Origin: Alphaproteobacteria bacterium
GTDB taxonomy: Bacteria; Pseudomonadota; Alphaproteobacteria; Rhizobiales; Aestuariivirgaceae
Direction of reading: 5' to 3'
Assembly (NCBI GenBank): GCA_028868255.1
Contig: JAGWUY010000002.1
Span: 1 to 48,162, forward strand
DNA: 48,162 nucleotides
The translations under genes and the position numbers were made by a program. Shown here piece by piece: positions 28,012-36,095 of the stretch (position 1 is its first letter; every line of letters begins with the position of its first letter). The notes below the pieces were generated by a model. The model searched no databases and was not told the DNA's origin. It saw only the letters and a program-made list of their open reading frames with translations.

Positions 28012-29303
28012 TAACTTATGATGCGGGCATCGCCCTGCTTTCCATTCTCGGCCTAATCATTGTGTCAGCCTTTTTTTCGGCTTCGGAAACGGGTCTCACC
28101 ACCGCCTCGCGCGCAAGGTTGACCGAGCTTGAAAAGCGCGGCAGCAAACGCGCTTCGATGGTCTTGAAAATGACGGCCCTGCCGGAGCGGTTAATCGGTG
28201 CTTTGCTGCTGGGTAACAGCCTGGCCAATATCACAGCCTCCGCCGTGGCCACCGCCGCTTTGGTGAAAGTGTTCAACGAGTCCGGCGCAGTGATTGCTTC
28301 TGTCGTTATGACTGTTTTGATCTTGATCTTTGCCGAAGTGATGCCCAAAACCTATGCCATCGCTTATCCAGATCGGGTTGCGGCAGCCGTTGCCCCAGTC
28401 ATGCGCATCATCGTGGCTGTTCTCGCCCCAATCGTTATGACTGTTGAGTATATCGTCAAAAAAACGCTCATGCTGTTTGGTGTAGATACATCAAATGTAG
28501 ACGGCATTCTATCTGCTCACGATGAATTGCGGGGCGCAATTGATCTGCACCACAAAGAAGGCACCTTCGTGAAGAAAGACAAGGACATGCTGGGCGGCAT
28601 TCTTGATCTGAAAGATCTGGAAGTGGCGGATGTGATGATCCATCGCACCAAAATGCAGACGATTGACGGATCAGAACCTATCCAAGCGATCGTGCAACAA
28701 GTTCTGAAAAGCGGCAATACGCGTCTGCCTGTGTGGAAGGATGACCCTGAAAACTTCATTGGAGTGTTGCACGCCAAAAATCTGTTTGCGGCCATTCAGC
28801 AAAGCGGAGGCGACCTGTCCAAGGTGAAACTAGATGATGTATTGACCCCGCCTTGGTTTGTGCCCGACACGCGTCCGCTGAACGACCAGCTCAATGCCTT
28901 CTTGCGTCGCAAAGGCCATTTTGCCTTGGTGGTTGATGAATATGGCGAGGTGCAAGGCTTGATCACGCTGGAAGACATCGTTGAAGAAATTGTCGGCGAC
29001 ATCAAAGATGAGTTTGATGCCGTGACCACCGGTGTGCGCAAACAGAAAGACGGCTCATACAACATTGAAGGCACCGTGCCGGTGCGTGATTTGAATCGCA
29101 GCTTTGATTGGAGTCTGCCAGATGATGAGGTCACCACCATCGCTGGCCTCGTGATCCATGAAGCGCGCATGATCCCCGATCAGGGCCAGATCTTCAACTT
29201 CCATGGATTCCGCTTTGAAGTGTTGAAAAAGCGCAAGCAACAATTGGCCTTGATCAATGTCCTGAAACTAGAAGCGGCCCCACATGAAGCTGAGCAAGGC
29301 TAA
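28008..29303 (+). CDS. CNNM/CorC-family membrane protein (HlyC/CorC)
   Basis: Integral membrane protein of 431 residues in the family linked to magnesium efflux and resistance, sometimes mislabelled hemolysin. The N-terminal DUF21/CNNM region has about four membrane segments ([21 protein letters not shown] at 8–28 is the signature). Two CBS domains follow (about 205–325, ATP-binding in relatives; [21 protein letters not shown]), then a C-terminal CorC_HlyC domain (about 340–425). The start is a GTG overlapping the aroB stop (GTGA). Its stop overlaps that of the convergent bolA gene by three bases. Confidence 0.9.
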   Translation: MITYDAGIALLSILGLIIVSAFFSASETGLTTASRARLTELEKRGSKRASMVLKMTALPERLIGALLLGNSLANITASAVATAALVKVFNESGAVIASVVMTVLILIFAEVMPKTYAIAYPDRVAAAVAPVMRIIVAVLAPIVMTVEYIVKKTLMLFGVDTSNVDGILSAHDELRGAIDLHHKEGTFVKKDKDMLGGILDLKDLEVADVMIHRTKMQTIDGSEPIQAIVQQVLKSGNTRLPVWKDDPENFIGVLHAKNLFAAIQQSGGDLSKVKLDDVLTPPWFVPDTRPLNDQLNAFLRRKGHFALVVDEYGEVQGLITLEDIVEEIVGDIKDEFDAVTTGVRKQKDGSYNIEGTVPVRDLNRSFDWSLPDDEVTTIAGLVIHEARMIPDQGQIFNFHGFRFEVLKKRKQQLALINVLKLEAAPHEAEQG

Positions 29304-29572
29304 AGCACAATCTCAATCGCCAGCGCATGGACGCGCGACTTTAATTCTAAAGCCAGCGCATCATGCACCATACGGTGCTGCTGCACGCGGCTCTTGCCTT
29401 GAAATGCAACTCCGCCGATCTTAACTCTGAAATGGCTCTCACCTGAACGGTGCGCACCGACATGCCCATGATGCTGGTTTGACTCATCAGTCAACTCCAG
29501 CACGGTGGGATGAAAAGCATCCTCCAGTTTGGCTTTCACAATCTGGCCAACTGGCCCCAATTCTAACTGCAT
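29300..29572 (-). CDS. BolA family protein
   Basis: Small protein of 90 residues. BolA proteins pair with monothiol glutaredoxins to bind [2Fe-2S] clusters, and in E. coli BolA affects shape and stress genes. The core is intact: IVKAKLEDAFHPTVLELTDESNQH, then HHGHVGAHRSGESHFRVKI and a C-terminal HRMVHDAL, the helix with the conserved His ligand. I took the ATG at 29572 because the usual start lies directly before the first helix. An earlier ATG (29611) would add 13 residues. It is divergent from the J-domain gene across about 73 bases. Confidence 0.92.
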   Translation of the reverse strand: MQLELGPVGQIVKAKLEDAFHPTVLELTDESNQHHGHVGAHRSGESHFRVKIGGVAFQGKSRVQQHRMVHDALALELKSRVHALAIEIVL

Positions 29573-29645
29573 TTTTTTCACCAACGCGGTTGCGAAATCG
29601 CCCACAAACAAGCATAATCAGCGATCGACAAAAACTGAAGCACAA

Positions 29646-30251
29646 ATGAAACTCGACAATAAGATATTTGACAAAATCCGCATCAAATCGCCTTCCGCCG
29701 TCAAGAAAGAGGCAGAAGAAGCGGCTTTGAAGAAATGTGAGTGGACGGGATGTGAGAATCCGGCAAAACACAAGGCTCCCAAAGGCCGCGGCTTTGAGGG
29801 CCAATTCTGGAACTATTGCACCGCCCATGTGCAACAATACAACAAGACCTATAACTATTTTGACGGCATGAAGGACGATGAGCAGGCGGCTTTCCGCAAG
29901 GATGCGCAGATGGGCCACCGCCCTACGTGGAAGCTTGGCCAAAACAGCAATGTCCATGTGGGCGCCAGCCGCCGCTCGGCCAAGCACATTGATGATCCGC
30001 TGAATGTGCTGCTGAAAAAGGAAGTGCGTTCCAACGCCAAACATGGCAGAAATTTGCGCCGCAATGAGCTGGATGCGCTGGGCGTTCTGGGCTTGCCGGA
30101 GGATGCAACCCCCGCCGAAGTCAAATCCAAATATAAAATTTTGGTGAAACGGCTGCACCCGGACAGCAACAATGGCAGCCGCGCCAATGAAGACACGTTG
30201 AACGCCGTCATCAAAGCTTACGACACCTTGCGCGCCACTGGTTTTTGCTAA
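29646..30251 (+). CDS. J-domain protein with N-terminal Cys/His cluster
   Basis: Probable DnaK cochaperone of 201 residues. The J domain sits at the C-terminus (about 138–200, LGVLGLPEDATPAEVKSKY) with an intact HPD in RLHPDSNN, which stimulates DnaK ATPase. Residues 31–61 hold C31, C36, H42, C58 and H61, a spacing that could bind a metal. The rest of the N-terminus (KGRGFEGQFWNYC, NYFDGM) is conserved in rhizobial relatives as far as I recall. The gene sits directly upstream of cobS–cobT, suggesting a chaperone role for that AAA+ chelatase, which is inference. No typical DnaJ Gly/Phe or zinc-finger repeats follow the J domain. Confidence 0.82.
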   Translation: MKLDNKIFDKIRIKSPSAVKKEAEEAALKKCEWTGCENPAKHKAPKGRGFEGQFWNYCTAHVQQYNKTYNYFDGMKDDEQAAFRKDAQMGHRPTWKLGQNSNVHVGASRRSAKHIDDPLNVLLKKEVRSNAKHGRNLRRNELDALGVLGLPEDATPAEVKSKYKILVKRLHPDSNNGSRANEDTLNAVIKAYDTLRATGFC

Positions 30252-30311
30252 GCTTGCCGCCCTGTAATCAATCGACTATGAGAACCCTTTCGATCTCGTG
30301 AGTATTCATCA

Positions 30312-31295
30312 ATGACCACCGCTGCTGCCTTGACCACCCTGCCCGACACAAAAATGTCTGTGAGCCAATTGTTTGGATTTGAGTCCAACATGCAAATTTT
30401 GGGCTTTGCGGAGCGCAGCGAGCATGTGCCTGATCTTGATGAAGACTATCTCTTCAACAAGGAAACCACCTTGGCCATTTTGGCCGGCTTTGCTCATAAC
30501 CGCCGTGTGATGGTGACAGGTTATCACGGCACCGGCAAATCCACCCATATTGAACAGGTGGCCGCTCGGCTCAATTGGCCTTGCATCCGCATCAATTTGG
30601 ATAGCCATATCAGCCGTATCGATCTCATTGGCAAAGATGCGATAGTTCTCAAAGACGGCAAGCAGATCACTGAATTCAAGGAAGGCATTTTGCCTTGGTC
30701 CTACCAGCACAATGTGGCCTTGGTGTTTGACGAATATGATGCGGGCCGGCCGGACGTGATGTTCGTGATCCAGCGCATTTTGGAATCATCGGGTAAACTC
30801 ACTTTGCTCGATCAATCCCGCGTCATCCGCCCCCATGCCGCTTTCCGTCTGTTTGCCACCGCCAACACAGTGGGCTTGGGTGATACCACGGGGCTTTATC
30901 ATGGCACACAACAGATCAATCAGGCTCAGATGGACCGCTGGTCTATCGTGTCTGCTCTCAACTATTTGCCGCATGCCCAAGAAGTGGGCGTGGTGCTGTC
31001 CAAGAACAAATCTTACAGCACTGAAAAAGGCAAAAAGATCATTGGCAACATGGTGCGTGTGGCGGATCTCACCCGCAATGCCTTTATGCAGGGTGATCTA
31101 TCTACAGTGATGAGCCCGCGCACTGTCATCACCTGGGCGCAGAACGCAGATATTTTCAGTGATGTGGGATTTGCCTTCCGTCTCACCTTTCTCAACAAAT
31201 GCGATGAGCTGGAACGCGCCATTGTGGCGGAGTTCTATCAGCGTTGCTTTGGGGAAGATCTTCCCGAATCCGCTTCACGCATTGCGATAGCTTGA
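30312..31295 (+). CDS. cobS: Cobaltochelatase subunit CobS
   Basis: AAA+ ATPase of the aerobic cobaltochelatase CobNST, which inserts Co2+ into hydrogenobyrinate a,c-diamide. The 327 residues show the N-terminal [10 protein letters not shown]-loop [18 protein letters not shown], Walker [15 protein letters not shown], sensor [16 protein letters not shown] and the arginine finger region MDRWSIV. The order cobS–cobT is standard for the class. CobN and the cobalamin pathway are not in this window. Confidence 0.95.
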   Translation: MTTAAALTTLPDTKMSVSQLFGFESNMQILGFAERSEHVPDLDEDYLFNKETTLAILAGFAHNRRVMVTGYHGTGKSTHIEQVAARLNWPCIRINLDSHISRIDLIGKDAIVLKDGKQITEFKEGILPWSYQHNVALVFDEYDAGRPDVMFVIQRILESSGKLTLLDQSRVIRPHAAFRLFATANTVGLGDTTGLYHGTQQINQAQMDRWSIVSALNYLPHAQEVGVVLSKNKSYSTEKGKKIIGNMVRVADLTRNAFMQGDLSTVMSPRTVITWAQNADIFSDVGFAFRLTFLNKCDELERAIVAEFYQRCFGEDLPESASRIAIA

Positions 31296-31311
31296 GAGCG
31301 GCGGCAAGCCC

Positions 31312-33180
31312 ATGGCCGCTGAAAAAATAGACCGCGCCGAGCGCTTCAAGGAAGTGCTGGGAACCGCCATGAAATCCATGGCACATGATGCCGAATTGAC
31401 GGTGTCTTTCGGCAATGAACAGCCGCAATTGGTGGGCCACAAAATCAAATTGCCACAGGTTTCTGGTGCGGCAACCGAAAAAGATATTGCGATCACCCGC
31501 GGCCTGGCCGACAGCTTCACCTTGAAGCTGGCCAATCATTCTGATGCCGTGCACGGCAAATATATTCCCGAAGGCAAGAATGCCCGCGCTGTGTTTGAGG
31601 CGGTTGAACAGGCGCGCATTGAAGCTATTGGTGCGCGCGCCATGGAGGGCGTGGCCAATAATCTGTCGGCCATGTTGGATGACCGCTACGGCAAGATGGT
31701 GGTCAACCGTTCCAGCAACCGTAAGGATACACCGCTGGAAGAAGCCGTGGGCCTGATCGTGCGCGAAAAACTAACGGGCCTCAAACCACCTGCCGCCGCA
31801 CAAGCCTATGTTGACCTCTGGCGTGATTGGGTGGAACAAAAGGCCGGGCCAAAACTGGCAGGCCTGGAAGATGCCTTGTTGGACCAGCAGGCTTTTGCGC
31901 GCGCATCACGCGATCTGATTGCGGCCTTAGACATGGCCGATGAACTGGGCGAAGACCCAGATCAGGGCGAAGAGAACGAGGAACAGGACGCTGAAGACGA
32001 TTCCGGTAAAAATTCGGATCAACCTCAAGGCGAAGAACAGGAATCGGAGCAATCCGCCGCCGAGCAAATGGAAGATGCTGAAGGTGAATCAGAAGCTGCC
32101 GAAATGGAAGCGCAGCAGATTGATTCAGATGAATCCCCTGATGATGCAGATGGCGAGGAAATGCCGGATGGTGAAGAGCCTTGGCGCCCGCAATTACCGT
32201 TTTCCTCATTGGCCAATGACAATTTCTACCGCGTCTACTCCAACCAGTTTGATGAAGAAATCTGCGCCGAAGACCTGTGCGATGCGGAGGAACTCACACG
32301 CCTTCGCGCCTATCTCGACAAGCAATTGTCAAACCTGCAAGGCGTAGTGGCACGTTTGGCCAACAGATTGCAACGCCGCCTGATGGCCCAGCAAAACCGG
32401 TCATGGGATTTTGATTTGGAAGAAGGCGTGCTTGATGCTGCGCGTCTCACCCGCGTGATCACTGATCCCTTGCACGCGCTCTCCTTCAAAGTAGAACAAG
32501 ACACCAAATTCCGTGACACGGTGGTCACCTTGCTGCTCGATAATTCTGGCTCGATGCGTGGCCGCCCCATCACGGTGGCCGCAACCTGCGCCGACATTCT
32601 GGCGCGCACGCTAGAGCGCTGTGGTGTAAAGGTTGAAATTCTGGGGTTCACCACCAGAGCTTGGAAGGGCGGGCAGGCGCGTGAAAAATGGCTGGCAGGG
32701 GGCAAATCCGCCAACCCGGGCCGGTTGAATGATTTGCGCCATATTATCTATAAGGCTGCCGATGAGCCATGGCGGCGCGCCCGCAAAAATTTGGGCTTGA
32801 TGATGCGTGAAGGTCTGCTGAAAGAAAACATCGACGGTGAAGCACTGATCTGGGCGCACAACCGCCTGCTGGCAAGGCAAGAGCAGCGCCGCATATTGAT
32901 GGTGATTTCAGATGGCGCACCCGTTGATGATTCAACTTTGTCGGTGAACTCCGGCAATTACTTGGAGCGTCATTTGCGTCAAGTGATTGCTGATATTGAA
33001 GGTCGTTCGCCCGTTGAATTGATTGCCGTGGGTATTGGCCATGATGTGACACGTTACTACAAGCGTGCCGTCACCATCATAGATGCCGAAGAACTGGGCG
33101 GCGCCATGACCGAAAAACTGGCGGAATTGTTTGAAGAACATGACCAACAGCCCCAACCCCGCCGCCGCACCCGTCATTGA
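31312..33180 (+). CDS. cobT: Cobaltochelatase subunit CobT
   Basis: Partner of CobS in the cobaltochelatase complex. The 622 residues carry an N-terminal α-rich region, a strongly acidic linker around 205–285 dominated by Glu, Asp and Gln, and a C-terminal von Willebrand A domain whose MIDAS is [13 protein letters not shown] (DxSxS). WGRARKNLG-like and [28 protein letters not shown] segments complete the VWA fold. It starts 17 bases after cobS. The GNAT gene begins inside its last 41 bases. Confidence 0.95.
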   Translation: MAAEKIDRAERFKEVLGTAMKSMAHDAELTVSFGNEQPQLVGHKIKLPQVSGAATEKDIAITRGLADSFTLKLANHSDAVHGKYIPEGKNARAVFEAVEQARIEAIGARAMEGVANNLSAMLDDRYGKMVVNRSSNRKDTPLEEAVGLIVREKLTGLKPPAAAQAYVDLWRDWVEQKAGPKLAGLEDALLDQQAFARASRDLIAALDMADELGEDPDQGEENEEQDAEDDSGKNSDQPQGEEQESEQSAAEQMEDAEGESEAAEMEAQQIDSDESPDDADGEEMPDGEEPWRPQLPFSSLANDNFYRVYSNQFDEEICAEDLCDAEELTRLRAYLDKQLSNLQGVVARLANRLQRRLMAQQNRSWDFDLEEGVLDAARLTRVITDPLHALSFKVEQDTKFRDTVVTLLLDNSGSMRGRPITVAATCADILARTLERCGVKVEILGFTTRAWKGGQAREKWLAGGKSANPGRLNDLRHIIYKAADEPWRRARKNLGLMMREGLLKENIDGEALIWAHNRLLARQEQRRILMVISDGAPVDDSTLSVNSGNYLERHLRQVIADIEGRSPVELIAVGIGHDVTRYYKRAVTIIDAEELGGAMTEKLAELFEEHDQQPQPRRRTRH

Positions 33181-33685
33181 GACGCAACGCTTGCGCCTGC
33201 GCGGCCACCACCTCAATGACTTTGAGCAACTGCACGCCAATTGGTCTGACCCAATGGTCTACAAATTCACCTCGGGGCGGGCCTCAACCCGCGAGGAATC
33301 TTGGAACCGTTTGATGCGCTATTTTGGTTATTGGCCAGCGCTGGGCTTTGGTTTCTGGGTGCTTGAAGAAAAGCACTCTGGAAAAATGCTCGGCGAGATT
33401 GGGATGGCGGAGTTTCACCGGGACATCGCCGAAGTGCCAGATGGTTTTCCTGAATTTGGCTGGGTGCTTGGCACCGCCGCCCATGGCAAAGGATATGCAA
33501 GTGAGGCCCTCACCGCGATCATGGCGTGGGCGGATGCAACGCTCAAGGCACCTTCAACTTTTTGCATCATCGATCCCAAAAACATCGCCTCGCAGAAGTT
33601 GGCGCAAAAATTTGGATTCATGCAAATCGCCGAGTGTCTCTATCACGACATGCCGTCACTTGTATTCAGGCGTGACCGAAAATAG
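33140..33685 (+). CDS. GNAT family acetyltransferase, RimJ/RimL-like
   Basis: 181-residue acetyltransferase of the RimJ/RimL class, which acetylate ribosomal protein N-termini or small molecules. It has the β1 signature [11 protein letters not shown], the central [19 protein letters not shown] with the acetyl-CoA loop, and [18 protein letters not shown]. The substrate is unknown. The ATG at 33140 overlaps the end of cobT by 41 bases, with a weak GAAGA before it, so cobST–GNAT may be one transcript. An in-frame TTG three codons earlier is possible. Confidence 0.82.
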   Translation: MTNSPNPAAAPVIETQRLRLRGHHLNDFEQLHANWSDPMVYKFTSGRASTREESWNRLMRYFGYWPALGFGFWVLEEKHSGKMLGEIGMAEFHRDIAEVPDGFPEFGWVLGTAAHGKGYASEALTAIMAWADATLKAPSTFCIIDPKNIASQKLAQKFGFMQIAECLYHDMPSLVFRRDRK

Positions 33686-33721
33686 CTTCTCCGGCCCGCC
33701 TGAACTTCAGCTTTCAAAGCC

Positions 33722-34354
33722 TCATTTCACCTCGTGAAACATGTCCACTTTCGGGCGGCGCACCTTTTTGAGGTTCACCAACCAGTCATTGGCACCATCG
33801 CGATAACCCAAAGCCATCACAGCCACGCTGCGCAAGCCTTTTTCTTTCAGGCCCAATATCTCATCAAACTGTGCGGGGTTAAAGCCACCCATGCCCGTCG
33901 AATCCACCTGCAATTCAGCCGCCGCCGCAAGACCAAAACCAAGGCCAATGAAAGCCTGCTGCGCCGCATGGGCAAAATTCTGTTCAGGTGATTTGCCGGC
34001 AAAATTTTCGAGCGAGGATTTGCGGCGCTCAGTCAGACTGTCGCTCGCACCTCGCGTCGCCGCCATATTGTCAAAAACTTTGCCAAGGTTGCCTTCATGA
34101 ATATTGTCCCATGCAGCAAACACCAGAACATGAGACGCTTCTGTCAGTTGAGGTTGGCCGAATGCTGCTGCACGCAATTTTTCACGTATGGCAGGGTTGG
34201 TCACCACCAACACATCATAAGGCTGAAAACCGCTGGATGATGGCGCCATGCGAATGGCTTCCAAAATCTGGTCCAGCTTGTCTTGCGGCACTTTTTTGCT
34301 GGCATCATATGTCTTGGTAGCATAGCGCCAGTTCAATTGTGACAGAAAGCTCAT
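33722..34354 (-). CDS. NAD(P)H-dependent oxidoreductase, nitroreductase family
   Basis: FMN flavoprotein of 210 residues, close to NfsB-type enzymes that reduce nitroaromatics, quinones or similar electrophiles. The N-terminal LNWRYATKTYDASKKV is the group's signature. FMN contacts are suggested by RMAPSSSGFQPYDV and the C-terminal MALGYRDGANDW. AAGGA precedes the ATG at six bases. It is isolated from neighbours, convergent with the GNAT gene. The natural substrate is unknown. Confidence 0.88.
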   Translation of the reverse strand: MSFLSQLNWRYATKTYDASKKVPQDKLDQILEAIRMAPSSSGFQPYDVLVVTNPAIREKLRAAAFGQPQLTEASHVLVFAAWDNIHEGNLGKVFDNMAATRGASDSLTERRKSSLENFAGKSPEQNFAHAAQQAFIGLGFGLAAAAELQVDSTGMGGFNPAQFDEILGLKEKGLRSVAVMALGYRDGANDWLVNLKKVRRPKVDMFHEVK

Positions 34355-34408
34355 TGCATATCCTTTTTATGAAACTGAATTGATTACATATGATTGAAAC
34401 AGAAAATA

Positions 34409-35053
34409 TCAAGCCCTGTGGCGCTCTAAAAACGCTTCCACGGTCAAGTTCTGCATATCGACAACAGCTTGCGAAAGCCGGTCATGTGGCCAATCCCACC
34501 AGCCAAGTGCCATGATCCGTGTACGGATTGATTTCTTGAACCGCCATTTGATGCGCTTGGCCGGAACGCCGGCAACAATGGCAAAAGGCTCAACATCCTT
34601 GGTCACCACAGCGCCTGCTCCCACCACAGCGCCATGGCCGATGGAAACACCCGGCATGATAGTAGAGCCATGCCCCACCCACACATCGTGGCCGATCACA
34701 ACACGCAAGGCCTGCCGCGCCTCACGAAAATTCTTATCCACCTTGGCATAAAGAAAATACTCATTGGGCCGATAGGTGATCTTGTGTTGCGAAATACGTT
34801 CAACCGGGTGCTTCAGCGCATTGATGCGCACATCGGCGGCAATGGCGCAAAACTTGCCGATGTCGGCATAGATCGCCTCTACATGGCGCTCAATATAGGT
34901 GTAGTCGCCCACCGTGGTTTCAGCCAGCAAGCAACGCTCAGCCACGTCAGTGAATTGGCCGAGAACACAATCGCGCAATAGGGTTGAGGAATGAACGCGC
35001 GGCGATCCGTCGCGCGGCGCGTTGATGGCATGGCGGATCTGTTTTTCGCTCAT
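34409..35053 (-). CDS. Left-handed β-helix acetyltransferase (phosphonate-type hexapeptide family)
   Basis: Hexapeptide-repeat acyltransferase of 214 residues. The repeat region runs through DCVLGQFTDVAERCLLAETTVGDYTYIERHV and VVIGHDVWVGHGSTIMPGVSIGHGAVVGAGAVVTKDV, and the catalytic His of the CatB/xenobiotic group is in GHDVWVGHG. The C-terminal WWDWPHDRL matches the family often annotated as a phosphonate-metabolism transferase (PhnO-linked). No phn genes are near, so the substrate may be different. A terminator separates it from rpmB. The ATG has only a weak ribosome site. Confidence 0.85.
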   Translation of the reverse strand: MSEKQIRHAINAPRDGSPRVHSSTLLRDCVLGQFTDVAERCLLAETTVGDYTYIERHVEAIYADIGKFCAIAADVRINALKHPVERISQHKITYRPNEYFLYAKVDKNFREARQALRVVIGHDVWVGHGSTIMPGVSIGHGAVVGAGAVVTKDVEPFAIVAGVPAKRIKWRFKKSIRTRIMALGWWDWPHDRLSQAVVDMQNLTVEAFLERHRA

Positions 35054-35068
35054 CGCTCAACCATAGCA

Positions 35069-35097
35069 AAAAGCCGCCCTACAAGAGAGCGGCTTTT
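35069..35097 (-). terminator. Rho-independent terminator after rpmB
   Basis: Arms AAAAGCCGC (35069–35077) and GCGGCTTTT (35089–35097) pair perfectly around an 11-base loop. Read on minus, the stem ends in a run of five T, just downstream of the rpmB stop and before the acetyltransferase gene. Confidence 0.85.
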
Positions 35098-35116
35098 CAA
35101 AATTTCCTCAATAGAC

Positions 35117-35419
35117 TTAAGCGGCCTTGGCAGCAGAAGCAGCAACCTTCTTGGTGATCGCGGCCTTCAGCTTCTTGGCCTTGGCGGAAAGATCCTCAGC
35201 GCTAGCTTTCAAAAGGAATCCGTCCAAGCCGCCGCGATGTTCAACCGACTTCAAGGCGTTGGCGCTGATGCGCAAATTGTAAGACAGGCCCATGGCTTCG
35301 CTCATCAAGCTCACCTGGCACAGGTTGGGCAGAAACCGTGTCTTGGTTTTGTTGTTGGCGTGGCTCACCTGGTGGCCAGAAAGCCAGCCCTTACCAGTCA
35401 ATTCACAACGACGCGCCAT
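35117..35419 (-). CDS. rpmB: 50S ribosomal protein L28
   Basis: Large-subunit ribosomal protein of 100 residues. The N-terminus [29 protein letters not shown] is the L28 signature, followed by [25 protein letters not shown] and an alphaproteobacterial C-terminal Lys/Ala-rich tail. GGAG lies six bases before the ATG. The only Cys is in CELTG, so it is the zinc-independent (C-minus) form. A strong terminator follows. Confidence 0.97.
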   Translation of the reverse strand: MARRCELTGKGWLSGHQVSHANNKTKTRFLPNLCQVSLMSEAMGLSYNLRISANALKSVEHRGGLDGFLLKASAEDLSAKAKKLKAAITKKVAASAAKAA

Positions 35420-35478
35420 GTTAAATCTCCATACAAAAGAACGAGCCGGAAAAACCTTTCCAGCTCCTGTTGGCGCTG

Positions 35479-35507
35479 TCCTTAGCGGGCGGAAGAAGAC
35501 AGGTCAA
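35479..35507 (-). promoter_or_regulatory. Candidate promoter for rpmB
   Basis: On minus, TTGACC (35502–35507) is 17 bases from TAAGGA (35479–35484), about 60 bases before the rpmB start. The -35 is close to consensus, while the -10 is poor, so the call is tentative. Confidence 0.3.
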
Positions 35508-35814
35508 GCAAGAGCTGGCGACTCTTTATAAGAGATTGAAGAATCCTCCGTTCCAGCTTTGAGACAAAAGGTTAACGCGCCCGATAAGTTTCGGGCGGCA
35601 ATGCGCCCGCCATACCTTCCCACTTGTGATGTTTGTCCACAGACCCACAACAGATAGCGTGAACAAAACAAGAAAAAAGGCCAATCCGCGATTCGGGCGG
35701 TGTATGTTCTGCTTTGAGAACGCTTCGTTAATTTTGATCACGGACCGAGAGCGGCCGGATGCAGGTTTCATTAACTGGCGCACCAAAACGATTAATTCCG
35801 CCGTCCTAAAACAG

Positions 35815-35895
35815 CGTCATTCCCACGCAAGCGGGAATCTCTGATTGGTTTTGATCACCAGTAAAACCCAGATTCCCGCCTGCGCGGGAATGACG
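35815..35895. repeat. Dispersed palindromic repeat (CGTCATTCCC type), copy 2
   Basis: Inverted repeat with arms 35815–35840 (CGTCATTCCCACGC then AAGCGGGAATCT) and 35870–35895 (AGATTCCCGCC then TGCGCGGGAATGACG), two mismatches in 26 positions and a 29-base spacer. Same family as 15124–15209. It includes two GANTC sites. Confidence 0.82.
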
Positions 35896-36095
35896 AAAGA
35901 GGCCCAGCCATTGGCTCGCTTTGATCGCACCCTCGATTCAGAACAAATCCTGAATCTCTTCCCATCAGCGATTCGGGCGCTGTTCGTTCACCTTTGAATC
36001 CAAAACCAAATACCCTGCTTCAAATTGATACAATCATTGGATAATTCAGGAAAACCCAAACCTGCCATTGAGCTTTCACTTTAAACCACTAGATT

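Larger units (their letters stand above)
35420..36095. other. 676-bp non-coding stretch between divergent rpmB and helicase genes
   Basis: No gene I can support. Contents: rpmB leader and a weak promoter (35479–35507); a perfect 6-bp hairpin CGGGCG/CGCCCG at 35592–35609; two diverged direct repeats that begin GCGATTCGGGCG (35688 and 35968); a dispersed palindrome (35815–35895); an inverted repeat GATTCAG/CTGAATC around 35935–35956; and nine GANTC sites from 35520 to 36000. The helicase start has no visible ribosome site. Open frames here end in repeat sequence and look accidental. Confidence 0.6.

Noticed and set aside
35633-35641. DnaA-box-like TTGTCCACA in the rpmB–helicase gap
   Set aside because: It is a single box with one mismatch, with no cluster or other origin features. 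The chromosome origin of relatives lies near other genes.
35526-35844. Open frames on both strands between rpmB and the helicase, one with a hydrophobic stretch
   Set aside because: They lack ribosome sites and family matches, and the plus frame ends inside the repeat.
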